From: Candidatus Phycosocius bacilliformis
GTDB lineage: Bacteria; Pseudomonadota; Alphaproteobacteria; Caulobacterales; Aquidulcibacteraceae
Assembly (NCBI RefSeq): GCF_003112735.1
Contig: NZ_BFBR01000002.1
Span: 372,001 to 436,000, forward strand
Direction of reading: 5' to 3'
DNA: 64,000 nt
Shown: one piece after another, positions 1 to 9,830 of the stretch
Layout of the letters: each line of letters starts with the position of its first letter
How positions within the stretch are numbered: the stretch's first letter is position 1
Translations under genes and position numbers: made by a program
The notes under the pieces: model-generated
Databases searched by the model: none
What the model was told of the DNA's origin: nothing
The model's input: the letters and a program-made list of their open reading frames with translations, nothing else

Positions 1-589
1 GAGCGGCAAGAATGATCCCGAAAATCCGAGTGATCATCGCTGCCAAAGTCGCCCCCATCACACGGGTCAAAGGCCCTGCCAACAGGAAGCCAATCAAGCA
101 CAAAGCCAGATTAGCGCCCGCCCCTGCCAGCACCATGGCCTGCTCGGCAACACTTTTGGATTGGGCAAACAACAACATGATCGAGGCAATCGCCCCCGGC
201 CCTGAAATCAGCGGAATGGCAAGCGGGAAGACTGACACATCTTCAAACCGTTCAGGATGTTTCTGCGCTTCGGCCAAAACCTTCTCATTGCGCTCCTCAC
301 GCCGCTCTGTGCGCTTTTCAAACAGCATGTCCACTGCAATCAGAAAGAGCAGCACGCCCCCGGCCAGCCGAAACGCATCCAGCGACACATGCAGCTTTCC
401 CAAAAGCCATTGTCCACCAAAGGCAAAGCCGATCAGAACGATGGTGGCCACGCCGACTGACTTGAACGCCATTTTGTTTTGCCACGACCGGGGCGTGTTC
501 TGGGTCAGGGTGGCAAACATGGGGGCGACGCCGGGCGGGTCGATCACCACGAAAAAAGTCACGAAGGCGGCAAGGAACAGTTCGAGCAT
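1..589 (-). CDS. MarC family integral membrane protein (3' end outside window)
   Basis: 196 residues are visible before the window edge; the C-terminus is missing. The protein is very hydrophobic, with an N-terminal membrane segment carrying FFVVIDPPGVAPMF (residues about 12-25), further segments near 45-65, 73-90 and 120-140, and the family-typical PLAIPLISGPGAIASI around 122-137. A charged, probably cytoplasmic loop lies at about 90-118. MarC/YhgN proteins are inner-membrane proteins of six predicted helices; despite the name no multiple-antibiotic-resistance role is established for them. The ATG at 587-589 has a good Shine-Dalgarno (GAGGGGAG) just upstream. It lies downstream of a small ORF and the pdhC gene on the same strand, but with nearly 390 bp to pdhC it is probably a separate unit. 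Confidence 0.85.
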   Translation of the reverse strand, partial: MLELFLAAFVTFFVVIDPPGVAPMFATLTQNTPRSWQNKMAFKSVGVATIVLIGFAFGGQWLLGKLHVSLDAFRLAGGVLLFLIAVDMLFEKRTERREERNEKVLAEAQKHPERFEDVSVFPLAIPLISGPGAIASIMLLFAQSKSVAEQAMVLAGAGANLALCLIGFLLAGPLTRVMGATLAAMITRIFGIILAA

Positions 590-660
590 CACTCCCCTCT
601 AGCCCGCTTTGGCGTCGGGGTCATCTGTGGCCAGACAGTTGATGCGATGGTGTGTCCGAT

Positions 661-837
661 TTAGCGGCGGGGATCGTCAAAATCGCGCCGACGTGGCCGG
701 TAGGCCGGAAGGTCCGAGACCGGGCCACGCCGATCAATCAAGACCGCATCCTCATACTGGTCCCGCTCACGCCCAAGATCGCGCACGCGCACTTTGGACC
801 CGCGCCCACGCGGTTCCCCAAACCCAAACCAACCCAT
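661..837 (-). CDS. small basic hypothetical protein (58 aa)
   Basis: ATG-started ORF of 58 codons between marC and pdhC. The peptide begins MGWFGFGEPRGRGSK and ends RPRRRDFDDPRR, so it is rich in Arg, Asp and Gly with no membrane segment or known motif that I recognise. A GGAG box lies about 10 bases upstream of the ATG (near 849-852). The strand and direction agree with the neighbouring genes. A stretch of nearly 390 bp would otherwise be empty. Coding status is uncertain; there is no homology evidence, only the start context and plausible hydrophilic composition. Confidence 0.4.
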   Translation of the reverse strand: MGWFGFGEPRGRGSKVRVRDLGRERDQYEDAVLIDRRGPVSDLPAYRPRRRDFDDPRR

Positions 838-910
838 ATGCCGGAATCTCCGTTCCGATTGATGATGATTGGTTCTAGCAAAGCCTAGTTAATGCCAGGC
901 CAGCAGGCAT

Positions 911-923
911 GGTTAAATTAACC
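911..923. promoter_or_regulatory. perfect 13-bp palindrome GGTTAAATTAACC
   Basis: A perfect dyad, GGTTAA-A-TTAACC, stands alone in the AT-richer stretch between the pdhC stop codon and the small 58-aa ORF. It could be an operator for the small ORF and marC, transcribed away from it on the minus strand. It does not have the TTAA-N7-TTAA spacing of a full CtrA box. Function is not shown. Confidence 0.3.
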
Positions 924-977
924 TTGAACAACCCGCGTAGTCGCCGCAAGGATCGATAAGCTTGAGCGCCTCACCCC

Positions 978-2255
978 TTACAGCATCAGGCCAATCGGCT
1001 CTTCGATCAGGCTCTTGAACGCCGCCAGCCAGGCGGCACCAATCGCCCCGTCGACAACGCGGTGGTCGCAGGTCAGGGTGACACTCATCACAGTGGCAAT
1101 CGCCAGCGCACCATTTTTGACCACGGGGCGCTGCTCACCGGCCCCCACCGACAGGATGCAGCCCTGCGGCTCATTAATGATGCTCATAAAGCTCTTGATA
1201 CCCATCATGCCGAGGTTGGAGATCGAGAACGTGCCCCCGGCATAATCCTCTGGCATCAGTTTGCGGTTACGGGCTTTGTCGGCCAGCGTCTTCATCTCGC
1301 CAGAAATGGCTGCCAATCCCTTGGTTTCCGCCTTACGGATCACAGGGGTAATCAGGCCGCCCTCAATAGCAACAGCCACCGCAATATCGGCATGATGGTG
1401 GCGCAAAATACCATCAGGCGTATAAGAGGCATTGGCCTCAGGCACCCGTTTGCAGGCAAGTGCGGCAGCCTTAATGATCAGATCATTGACCGAAACTTTG
1501 GCATCTTGGGCCGCACCAACTTGGTTGAGCTGTTTGCGCAATTCCAACAGTTTGTCGATTTCCAGATCGATGTTGAGCGGGAAATGTGGCACATCGCGGA
1601 AGCTTTCCGTCATGCGGCGGGCAACCGTGCGCCGCATGCCATCGAGCGGCAGCACATCATAAGTGCCCTCAGCATAAGGCAAGGGTGCCGCCACACGCGG
1701 TGCCGGTGCGGCGGCCGCAACTGGGGCTGCCGACATGGGGGTGGCAGCAGGTGTTGCCGCAGGTGCTGGCGATTTGCCGCGCGCTGCTTCCACATCGGCT
1801 TTGACGATCCGGCCATTGGGACCGGTCCCTGTCATCTGTGCCAAATCAAGGCCAGCGGCTTCAGCCAAACGGCGCGCCAAGGGTGAGGCCATGATGCGCG
1901 CACCTGAAACCACAGGAGCTGGTGGTGTGGGTGCAGCAGGGGTTGCAACCGGGGTCGGGGCTGCGACAGCAGGGGCAGGCGGCGTGGCGGCAGCAGGCGC
2001 AGCCGGGCTGTCCCCCTCGCCTTCAATGCGCGCAATAACCGCGTTTACTTTGACGCCTTGCGTGCCTTCCGCGACGAGGATTTCCAGCACTTTGCCTTCA
2101 TCGACCGCCTCGACTTCCATCGTGGCTTTATCGGTCTCAATCTCGCACATCACATCGCCAGATTTGAGCATGTCGCCAACTTTGACATGCCATTTTGCCA
2201 AGACGCCTTCTTCCATCGTCGGCGACAAGGCGGGCATCAGAATATCGATTGCCAT
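978..2255 (-). CDS. pdhC: pyruvate dehydrogenase E2, dihydrolipoamide acetyltransferase
   Basis: E2 core of the pyruvate dehydrogenase complex, transferring the acetyl group from lipoamide to CoA. 425 residues. The N-terminal lipoyl domain (about 1-76) starts [20 protein letters not shown], with the lipoylated lysine in [10 protein letters not shown] (K43). A long Ala/Pro linker (about 80-115) follows. The peripheral subunit-binding domain (about 118-158) contains [16 protein letters not shown] and [14 protein letters not shown] second linker leads to the catalytic domain from about 195, ending with the acetyltransferase signature [14 protein letters not shown] near residue 400. It lies 11 bp downstream of pdhB on the same strand, the usual alphaproteobacterial order (pdhA, pdhB, pdhC). 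E3 is not in the window. Confidence 0.97.
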   Translation of the reverse strand: MAIDILMPALSPTMEEGVLAKWHVKVGDMLKSGDVMCEIETDKATMEVEAVDEGKVLEILVAEGTQGVKVNAVIARIEGEGDSPAAPAAATPPAPAVAAPTPVATPAAPTPPAPVVSGARIMASPLARRLAEAAGLDLAQMTGTGPNGRIVKADVEAARGKSPAPAATPAATPMSAAPVAAAAPAPRVAAPLPYAEGTYDVLPLDGMRRTVARRMTESFRDVPHFPLNIDLEIDKLLELRKQLNQVGAAQDAKVSVNDLIIKAAALACKRVPEANASYTPDGILRHHHADIAVAVAIEGGLITPVIRKAETKGLAAISGEMKTLADKARNRKLMPEDYAGGTFSISNLGMMGIKSFMSIINEPQGCILSVGAGEQRPVVKNGALAIATVMSVTLTCDHRVVDGAIGAAWLAAFKSLIEEPIGLML

Positions 2256-2266
2256 GGGTCAGGTCC

Positions 2267-3616
2267 TCAACGATTGGTCACGGCGCGGGCTGCGGCGACA
2301 ATGTCGGCAGCATTGGGCAGAGACAGCTTTTCCAAATTTGCCGCATAAGGCAAAGGCGCATCCTTTTGGTGAACGCGCACAGGCGGCGCATCCAGCCAAT
2401 CAAACGCCCCGTCAAGCACACAGGCGATAACCTCAGCACCGACCCCCATCGGGCCCCACCCTTCCTCGGCGGTGACAAGCCGATTGGTCTTCTTCACCGA
2501 GGCGATAATGGTTTGGGTATCAAGCGGGCGCAGAGTGCGCAGGTCGATCACTTCAGCCGAAATGCCAAGGCCAGCCAATTCTTCTGCAGCTTGCAACGCA
2601 AAACCCACCATCCGCGAATGGGCCGTGATTGTCAGATCCGTCCCTTCACGGCGCACCTTGGCCTTGCCGATTGGCACAAGCCACTCATCACCTTCAGGCA
2701 CCTCAAACTCAATGCCATAGAGCAATTCATGCTCAAGGAAGACAACCGGATTGGGGTCACGGATCGCCGATTTGAGTAGGCCTTTGGCGTCGGCTGCATC
2801 CCAGGGGGCAATCACCTTCAAGCCCGGCACATTGCCATACCAGCTTGAGTAATCGTGGCTATGTTGGGCCCCCACCCGTGAGGCAGCCCCATTAGGCCCA
2901 CGAAACACGATGGGCGCACTGATTTGCCCGCCCGACATATAATGCACTTTGGCGGCTGAATTGATAATATGGTCAATAGCTTGCATGGCGAAGTTCATGG
3001 TCATGAACTCAACAATCGGCTTGAGGCCTGCCATCGCAGCCCCCACACCCATACCGGCAAAGCCATGCTCGGTAATTGGGGTATCAATCACGCGCCGGTC
3101 GCCAAATTCCTCAAGCAAGCCACGGCTGACCTTATAAGCCCCCTGATACTGACCCACTTCCTCACCCATCAGGAAGACATCAGGGTCTCGGCGCATTTCT
3201 TCTGCCATGGCATCGCGCAAGGCATCGCGCACGGTCACCTTCACCATGGGGGTGCCTGCTGGGACTTCTGGATCAGCCAGTGGTGCTGCGGCAACTGGCG
3301 CGGCAGCGATACGCGGGGCTGATGGGGGTGGAGCCGGCGTGGCAATCGGTGGCGCGACTTGAACGCTCCCCGCATCCTCGCCTGAAATCCGCGCAATGGG
3401 TGTATTGACCTTAACACCTTGGCTTCCGGCAGCGACCAGCAGTGCCTCGATCACACCTTCATCAATGGTTTCCACTTCCATTGTGGCTTTGTCAGTCTCG
3501 ATTTCGGCGATGACATCACCTGCCTTGACCGTATCACCGACCTGCACCAGCCATTTGGCCAGCGTGCCTTCCTCCATTGTTGGAGAGAGTGCGGGCATGA
3601 GGATTTCAATCGACAA
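2267..3616 (-). CDS. pdhB: pyruvate dehydrogenase E1 beta subunit with N-terminal lipoyl domain
   Basis: Beta subunit of the thiamine-diphosphate-dependent E1 component. The first ~78 residues are a lipoyl domain ([20 protein letters not shown], lysine in [11 protein letters not shown]43), followed by a Pro/Ala linker and the transketolase-like pyrimidine-binding domain ([36 protein letters not shown]) and C-terminal domain ([32 protein letters not shown]). A lipoylated E1-beta is typical of alphaproteobacteria. Start: I chose TTG at 3614-3616 because GGAG lies six bases upstream and it gives the family-like [11 protein letters not shown]. An ATG at 3626-3628 (adding MESA) has no Shine-Dalgarno, and the still longer frame to 3715 does not look coding. 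Length about 449 aa. Confidence 0.95.
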   Translation of the reverse strand: MSIEILMPALSPTMEEGTLAKWLVQVGDTVKAGDVIAEIETDKATMEVETIDEGVIEALLVAAGSQGVKVNTPIARISGEDAGSVQVAPPIATPAPPPSAPRIAAAPVAAAPLADPEVPAGTPMVKVTVRDALRDAMAEEMRRDPDVFLMGEEVGQYQGAYKVSRGLLEEFGDRRVIDTPITEHGFAGMGVGAAMAGLKPIVEFMTMNFAMQAIDHIINSAAKVHYMSGGQISAPIVFRGPNGAASRVGAQHSHDYSSWYGNVPGLKVIAPWDAADAKGLLKSAIRDPNPVVFLEHELLYGIEFEVPEGDEWLVPIGKAKVRREGTDLTITAHSRMVGFALQAAEELAGLGISAEVIDLRTLRPLDTQTIIASVKKTNRLVTAEEGWGPMGVGAEVIACVLDGAFDWLDAPPVRVHQKDAPLPYAANLEKLSLPNAADIVAAARAVTNR

Positions 3617-3739
3617 AGCGGACTCCATATGGTTTGGCGCGGGACCGGACCAACCTCGCGGCTGGCCCTCCCCTGTCAGATCGGCGGGCTGGGCACGACT
3701 TGTGCCACAGCCCAAAAGCAGCAGGCGGTCACAACCGCC

Positions 3740-4693
3740 TTATTTCTTCTTTTTCGGGGCTGGGGCCGGAGCCTTTTTGGCGGGCGGCTTTGGCAATTCT
3801 GGAGGAGCCAACAAACCGCCCGGCTTCTGATGCTCATTCAGTTGGAAGCGAACGGCAGCGAATTTGCGCTCAAAGTCGTTCTTGGCGGGCAGGAAGACAG
3901 CATTGACGCCCTGGTTCACGGCGGTCTTGATCAATTCATAATCTTGACCCACATTTTCCTGCCGACAAGCGCGCACCTGATTGATCCGATCCGGCGTGGC
4001 GCGCAACTCATCGAGCTTGGCATTGAAACCATTACGCGTCGTCTCGGTATTGAAGGCTTCCTCAGTCAGGCTGCCCAAGGCAGATGGGCACGAGGTCTGG
4101 TAGGTGAACGTGTCGCCAGACGCGGTCAACGTGCCAACAAAGCGTCCAGTCGGAGCCGTCCAAGCGGCAAAAGTCGGCGCAGCGGCCTCACTCGCCGTCT
4201 CACCCTTCTTCTTGGAAGCCTTTGGCGCAGGCAATTTGCCAATGCGCTCGATATTGGCCGTTGCTGCACCATTCATCGCATTAAATGCCTTGGCCTCATC
4301 ATTGGCCATGCTCGACAGATAATCGCCAAGATAGACGCGCAGCCGGTCAATATCGCGGCTGCCATTTTCCATCAGGCAATCTTCATAAGCGTCCCATTTG
4401 TCGCGGATATTCTCGAAGCGACGCTTTTCACTCTCCACAAAGGCCCGGCTGTTGCTTTCCTGAATGGCAGCAGCATCAAAGTCGAACACAAAGGCGGGAC
4501 AAGCTGGGGTATAGGTCACAGTGTCGAGCTTGCCGCTGGAAAACGTCCCCTTATGTTCGGGGATCGAACTGGCAGCGGCTGGCGCTGACTCAGCCGATTG
4601 GGCTTTCGCGGTGGAGGTACCCATCTGGGTGCCCGCAACGGCAACCAAGCCAATGGCAGCAGCAGCCAATGCGGTGGTTTTCATCAGTTTCAT
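3740..4693 (-). CDS. exported protein of unknown function with internal duplication
   Basis: 317 residues, not recognised. The start at 4691-4693 follows a GGGAG box eight bases upstream and gives a Sec signal peptide (MKLMKTTALAAAAIGLVAVA, cleavage probably after TSTAKA). The mature part contains two similar segments of about 90 residues: the first has TYTPACPAFVFDFD, then KRRFENIRDKWDAYEDCL; the second has TYQTSCPSALGSL, then NAKLDELRATPDRINQVRAC. Each carries two cysteines, one at its start and one about 45 residues on. The segments are joined by a Lys/Ala-rich linker. The C-terminus is low-complexity Pro/Ala/Lys ending in four lysines. It sits between pdhA and pdhB in the same direction with short gaps, so it is probably cotranscribed, but a periplasmic protein has no obvious part in pyruvate oxidation. 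Confidence 0.8.
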   Translation of the reverse strand: MKLMKTTALAAAAIGLVAVAGTQMGTSTAKAQSAESAPAAASSIPEHKGTFSSGKLDTVTYTPACPAFVFDFDAAAIQESNSRAFVESEKRRFENIRDKWDAYEDCLMENGSRDIDRLRVYLGDYLSSMANDEAKAFNAMNGAATANIERIGKLPAPKASKKKGETASEAAAPTFAAWTAPTGRFVGTLTASGDTFTYQTSCPSALGSLTEEAFNTETTRNGFNAKLDELRATPDRINQVRACRQENVGQDYELIKTAVNQGVNAVFLPAKNDFERKFAAVRFQLNEHQKPGGLLAPPELPKPPAKKAPAPAPKKKK

Positions 4694-4767
4694 CGTGTTT
4701 ACTCCCACATGTTCTGGTTCAAACAAGGCCAAAGCACCCGTCTTTATGCATTGCCCACCGGATAAGG

Positions 4768-5781
4768 TCAGGCATCGACATAGATATGGCGCATCAGTTC
4801 AGAAGGATCTGGTTCTGGGCTGGTTTGCGCAAAATCTGCTGAATCGGCCACAATCTCCTTCACATCCCTGTCGATCGACTTGAGATCATCTTCGGTGAAC
4901 AAACCCTGTGCCAGACCAAACTGGCGCATATGCTCAATCGGATCGCGCGTATCGCGGACCTGTTTTGGCTCATCTTTGGGGCGATATTTGGCCGGATCGG
5001 ACATCGAATGGCCACGATAGCGGTAGGTCTTCATTTCCAACAGGAACGGACCCTTGCCAGAGCGGGCATGTTCGAGTGCCCGCGCCCCTGCTTCCCGCAC
5101 GGCCAGCACATCCATGCCATCGACTTCTTCGCCTGCAATTTCAAAGCTGATACCACGCTTGAACAATTCTGTTTCCGCCGAGGCGCGCGCCACACTGGTG
5201 CCCATGGCGTATTGATTGTTCTCAATCACATAGACAACCGGCAGCTTCCACAGGCTGGCCATGTTGAAGCTTTCATAGACTTGGCCTTGATTGGCCGCCC
5301 CGTCGCCGAAATAGGCGACCGAGACCTGATCATTGCCGCGATAGCGATTGGCCAGCGCCAGGCCTGTACCCAAAGCCACCTGCGCCCCGACAATGCCGTG
5401 CCCGCCATAGAAATTGGCCTCTTTCGAGAACATGTGCATCGAGCCGCCTTTGCCGCGCGAGGACCCGCCAATCCGACCCGTGAGCTCGGCCATAATTTCA
5501 CGCGCACTCATGCCGCATGCCAACATATGCCCGTGATCGCGATAGCCGGTAATGACCTGATCGCCCGGCTTTTGAGCGGCCTGCATACCGACAACCACGG
5601 CTTCCTGGCCAATATAAAGATGGCAGAAGCCCGCAATCAGTCCCATGCCGTACAATTGACCCGCGCGTTCCTCAAAACGGCGGATTAGCAGCATGTCGCG
5701 ATAATAGGCCAAGGCCTCATCACGACTGACCAGGTTGGAGGGAGAAACAGAAGCGGTGGAATTTGATTTCTTGCCAGCCAT
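4768..5781 (-). CDS. pdhA: pyruvate dehydrogenase E1 alpha subunit
   Basis: Alpha subunit of heterotetrameric E1, which decarboxylates pyruvate using thiamine diphosphate. 337 residues from the ATG at 5779-5781 (MAGKKSNSTAS). Diagnostic features: MLLIRRFEERAGQLYGMGLI (about 30-49), GFCHLYIGQEAVVVG, the phosphorylation-loop-like YRYRGHSMSDP near 270, and the thiamine-diphosphate motif starting GDGAANQGQVYESFN (from 159) and ending IENN (about 186-189). An upstream in-frame extension to 5910 reads into the ftsB-side sequence and lacks family similarity, so I rejected it. It is the first PDH gene of the minus-strand cluster, about 70 bp after the ftsB-like gene, a common alphaproteobacterial arrangement (eno, ftsB, pdhA, pdhB, pdhC). 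Confidence 0.96.
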   Translation of the reverse strand: MAGKKSNSTASVSPSNLVSRDEALAYYRDMLLIRRFEERAGQLYGMGLIAGFCHLYIGQEAVVVGMQAAQKPGDQVITGYRDHGHMLACGMSAREIMAELTGRIGGSSRGKGGSMHMFSKEANFYGGHGIVGAQVALGTGLALANRYRGNDQVSVAYFGDGAANQGQVYESFNMASLWKLPVVYVIENNQYAMGTSVARASAETELFKRGISFEIAGEEVDGMDVLAVREAGARALEHARSGKGPFLLEMKTYRYRGHSMSDPAKYRPKDEPKQVRDTRDPIEHMRQFGLAQGLFTEDDLKSIDRDVKEIVADSADFAQTSPEPDPSELMRHIYVDA

Positions 5782-5848
5782 CGAGACGTATGACCCTTCC
5801 TGTAACACCTTATCCATAGGCAGAAGCGCGTAAGACGTCCAGTTGCGT

Positions 5849-6193
5849 TCATGGATTGGGGGTCTGCACAGATGCAGAAGGTGCCGCGATCTCTGCAGTT
5901 TTTCCCACACGTATCACCACATCTTGAGGCCCAGCAACGCCAAGCTGCGACCAAGCGCGCTCTTCGACATAATCCGAATCAACCCGTCCAGCCTGATAGC
6001 GGGCAAGTCGGCGCTCTAATTCTTGCCGCTTTTGGGTCAATGCATCGCGCTCAGCCATCAGCGCATCCGCCCGCTGAACATAGGCATGCCAAGAAAGCAC
6101 GCCTTGCTGGCCGACAAAAAAGTGCACGGCAAAATACACCAGCACGCCTGCAAACAGGAATGTGGAGATGCGTATGCCCTTGAGGAATGCCAT
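5849..6193 (-). CDS. ftsB: FtsB/DivIC-family septum formation initiator
   Basis: 114-residue bitopic membrane protein. A short cytoplasmic N-terminus (MAFLKGIRI) is followed by one membrane helix (about 10-27, STFLFAGVLVYFAVHFFVG). A coiled coil (about 40-70, RADALMAERDALTQKRQELE) then leads to a C-terminal segment with DYVEERAWSQLGVAGPQDVV. That layout and length match FtsB/DivIC, the divisome linker protein that pairs with FtsL. The position between eno and pdhA is the usual one for ftsB-like genes in this class. The C-terminal tail is Ala/Ser/Thr-rich and poorly conserved in the family. Confidence 0.88.
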   Translation of the reverse strand: MAFLKGIRISTFLFAGVLVYFAVHFFVGQQGVLSWHAYVQRADALMAERDALTQKRQELERRLARYQAGRVDSDYVEERAWSQLGVAGPQDVVIRVGKTAEIAAPSASVQTPNP

Positions 6194-6290
6194 ACAGACG
6201 GTGCCTTTTGGTGGCGCGGTCGCGAGTCTGCGACCTCACCCACCTTGTGCCCAAACTTGGTAAACCAAATCTTAGCGATTGGCCTTGGCT

Positions 6291-7628
<1,338 letters not shown>

Positions 7629-7691
7629 TCACCCAAGCGGGTTAGCGCGCCCGAGGTCGCAAAGCTAGGCTAATCGCGCACAGGGCCTATG

Positions 7692-8819
7692 CTAGACTGC
7701 AAGTTTGAGGGATGCTGGCTTGCTGACCAAACTCGCGCGGATCAGCATCATGGCGCTGGCAAACAAGATCGCCCCAAGCCCTTGGTGCGCAATCCCCAGC
7801 ATCACGCCCTCAATCTGGGGCGGTGCCCAGATGCCAAAGCCAGTGAGGGTGGCAATCCCCAGTCCGATTTGGCACAGCACCAACACGGCCACCACATGCC
7901 CCCAAGCGGCCACACTTGCTTCTTTTGAGCGGCGGGTGCGCAACCAGACCAATAGCGCAAATAGGCCTACGCCATAGGCACCGAGCCGATGGTTGAACTG
8001 AATGGTGGCGGTATTTTCAACAAAATTACGCCAAATCGGGCTCAAGGCCGCATAATCTTTCGGGAAAAGCCCCCCGGCAAAAGTTGGCCAGTCATTATAG
8101 GCAAGGCCTGCATCCGTGCCGGCCACAAAGGCCCCAAGCACGATTTGAAAGCCCAGGAAAACCCCAAAACCAATCGCCCATGGCACGATCTGGCGGTCGC
8201 CTTGATTGGGCCGCTTGGGTGAGAGATGATCAAGCGCAGTCCACAAAGCGAGGCTCATCAAAATGAAGGCCATCGACAAATGGGTGGCCAGCCGATAGGC
8301 GGCCACATCCAGCCGATCCCCTGAGAGACCGGAACTGACCATCCACCAGCCAATAAAGCCCTGAAGGCCGCCCAAACCCAGCATAGCAACCAGCCAAGGC
8401 GTCATGCCAGGGCGCAGATGGCGGGTCAGCGCAAAAATGATCAGGGGCAGTGCAAAAGCCAGTCCGACCAGCCGTCCCAACAGGCGATGGGCCCATTCCC
8501 ACCAGAAAATGAACTGAAACTCGCCCAGACTCATGCCTTTGTTCTGCAGCTGATATTCGGGAATTTGCTTGTAGAGATCAAATTCCTGCTGCCATTGTTC
8601 GGCAGTCAACGGCGGGATCGCCCCATGAATGGGCGACCAATGGGTGATCGACAGGCCAGAATCGGTCAGCCGTGTGGCCCCGCCCACAATCACCATGCAC
8701 AGAACCAAAAAGGCGATGAACAACAGCCAAATGCCAACCCGGACATCCTTGCCGCGCTGAATCCGATCAGACGGGCTGAGTTGATCGCGTAAAAAGGAGG
8801 CAGACAAAGCGGTGGTCAT
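7692..8819 (-). CDS. ctaA: heme A synthase (COX15/CtaA type)
   Basis: Oxidises heme O to heme A for aa3-type cytochrome oxidase, in the inner membrane. 375 residues with about eight hydrophobic helices. Family histidines are visible in two repeats: THWSPIHGAIPPL, WAHRLLGRLVGLAFAL, then FNHRLGAYGVGLFALLV and GIAHQGLGAILFASAM. MVIVGGATRLTDSGLSI after the first helix is typical. The start at 8817-8819 (MTTALSASFLRDQLSPSDRI) is preferred to the in-frame start 18 codons upstream, which adds an unlikely segment. It stands alone on the minus strand, about 115 bp upstream of eno; no other cytochrome oxidase assembly gene is in the window. Confidence 0.95.
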   Translation of the reverse strand: MTTALSASFLRDQLSPSDRIQRGKDVRVGIWLLFIAFLVLCMVIVGGATRLTDSGLSITHWSPIHGAIPPLTAEQWQQEFDLYKQIPEYQLQNKGMSLGEFQFIFWWEWAHRLLGRLVGLAFALPLIIFALTRHLRPGMTPWLVAMLGLGGLQGFIGWWMVSSGLSGDRLDVAAYRLATHLSMAFILMSLALWTALDHLSPKRPNQGDRQIVPWAIGFGVFLGFQIVLGAFVAGTDAGLAYNDWPTFAGGLFPKDYAALSPIWRNFVENTATIQFNHRLGAYGVGLFALLVWLRTRRSKEASVAAWGHVVAVLVLCQIGLGIATLTGFGIWAPPQIEGVMLGIAHQGLGAILFASAMMLIRASLVSKPASLKLAV

Positions 8820-8957
8820 GACTGGCAGGCGTCCTAGATAGGCAAGACATAGAGGGGCAGCCCACGGCGGCAAGATTGTTTCTGCCGCTCACATCGACGT
8901 GGTTTGCGCCGCGGCCTGCTTACAGGCTAGAGGCAAGCCCAATCAAGGGAGTTGAAC

Positions 8958-9215
8958 GTGAGAGCGACACATCGGCGGGCCATTGGTATCACACTCACTG
9001 TGGTGGTGCTGTTTGTCTATTCCTTCTTTGCAGCCTCTGTTGGCGGCCTGTTCGCCGACAAGCCTTGGTACGCCCAAATCGCTTATTTTGCGGTGGCAGG
9101 CTTGGCATGGGTTATCCCACTCTATCCGGTTTATGTCTGGATGCGTCGGCCTGATCCCGATGAAGCCGCCGCTGAAAAGCCACCTGAGGCAGCAGCCATC
9201 CGCAAGCGCAGCTGA
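8958..9215 (+). CDS. DUF2842 family small membrane protein
   Basis: 85-residue protein with two predicted membrane helices: about 8-30 (AIGITLTVVVLFVYSFFAAS) and about 42-60 (IAYFAVAGLAWVIPLYPVYV), the second ending in the characteristic WMRRPDPDE. This pattern matches DUF2842, an uncharacterised small inner-membrane family widespread in alphaproteobacteria. The C-terminal tail is Glu/Ala/Pro-rich and charged. Start: GTG at 8958 has AGGGAG seven bases upstream; the TTG two codons earlier is almost on top of that box. It diverges from ctaA. Confidence 0.8.
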   Translation: MRATHRRAIGITLTVVVLFVYSFFAASVGGLFADKPWYAQIAYFAVAGLAWVIPLYPVYVWMRRPDPDEAAAEKPPEAAAIRKRS

Positions 9216-9272
9216 GCTGCGACCTGCCCTTGATGCGCGGGGTAATGACGATGGTGTTGGCGGGGCAATAAA

Positions 9273-9349
9273 TGGTCGGAGCGGCGGGATTTGAACCCAC
9301 GACCCCTTGTCCCCCAGACAAGTGCGCTACCAAGCTGCGCTACGCTCCG
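9273..9349 (-). tRNA. tRNA-Pro (anticodon GGG)
   Basis: 77-nt cloverleaf with the CCA encoded. The acceptor stem CGGAGCG pairs with CGCTCCG, followed by discriminator A and CCA at the 9273 end. D arm AGCGCAGCTTGGTAGCG, anticodon stem CTTGT/ACAAG around loop CTGGGGG (anticodon GGG), and T arm GTGGGTTCAAATCCCGC are all present. It reads CCC/CCU proline codons. Confidence 0.96.
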
Positions 9350-9466
9350 ACCGTGCCGCAACCCTCATCGGGTGCGAGGGCGTGGCTATAGACGCCAAGA
9401 CGTCGCGCGGCAATCGCTGTTGTCAGATATTTCTCACCTAAACCCGCCCCACCCAAGGCCGCCCGC

Positions 9467-9517
9467 GCGCTTTTGCGCCACAAGGTCCCGGATCGGCTAC
9501 CGCCGTCCGGGATGACA
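9467..9517 (+). repeat. partial copy of the ~90-bp double-hairpin repeat
   Basis: Only the second half of the unit is present: GCGCCACAAGGTCCCGGATC, then the hairpin arm GCCGTCCGGGATGAC. It opens a ~480-bp gene-free stretch (9350-9830) that holds this half unit and two full units and nothing else I can recognise. Confidence 0.8.
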
Positions 9518-9548
9518 CCGCTATGTATAATTTAACTTTTTTAACAAT

Positions 9549-9638
9549 GTCATCCCCGCCGGAGCGAAGCGGAGAGCGGGGACCACTCTGCGCTTTTGCG
9601 GCACAAGGTCCCGGATCGGCTTCGCCGTCCGGGATGAC
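9549..9638 (+). repeat. ~90-bp double-hairpin repeat, unit 1
   Basis: Begins GTCATCCCCGCCGGAGCGAA and ends CCGTCCGGGATGAC. The first half folds as CCCCGC...GCGGGG, and the second as a hairpin between GTCCCGGATCGGC and GCCGTCCGGGA. The outer ends GTCATCC and GGATGAC are also complementary, so the whole unit is a palindrome with two inner hairpins. Nearly identical to the units at 9672, 16430 and (reversed) 10589. Confidence 0.9.
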
Positions 9639-9671
9639 ACCCACTTATAAATGCAACCAACTCTAAACGAT

Positions 9672-9762
9672 GTCATCCCCGCCGGAGCGAAGCGCAGAGC
9701 GGGGACCCCCTCGCGCACGTGCGCCACAAGGTCCCGGATTGGCTATCGCCGTCCGGGATGAC
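9672..9762 (+). repeat. ~90-bp double-hairpin repeat, unit 2
   Basis: Same orientation as the unit at 9549 and separated from it by about 33 bp. Differs at scattered positions (for example CGCAGAGCGGGGACC in the first hairpin and GGATTGGCTATCGCCGTCC in the second), including changes in the short variable linker (TCGCGCACGTGCGCCAC). Confidence 0.9.
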
Positions 9763-9830
9763 AGCGAGGTGGGTGGGGGGAGATCGTTCCAATCTATCCC
9801 ACAGCACAACATCCCAGCCATGATAGTGTC

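Noticed and set aside
12-602. 196-aa plus-strand ORF over the first 600 bases
   Set aside because: It is the antisense shadow of the MarC-type gene, whose minus-strand translation is clearly hydrophobic and family-like.
911-923. CtrA full site near 911-923
   Set aside because: The two TTAA half-sites are one base apart, not seven, so the CtrA consensus is not met.
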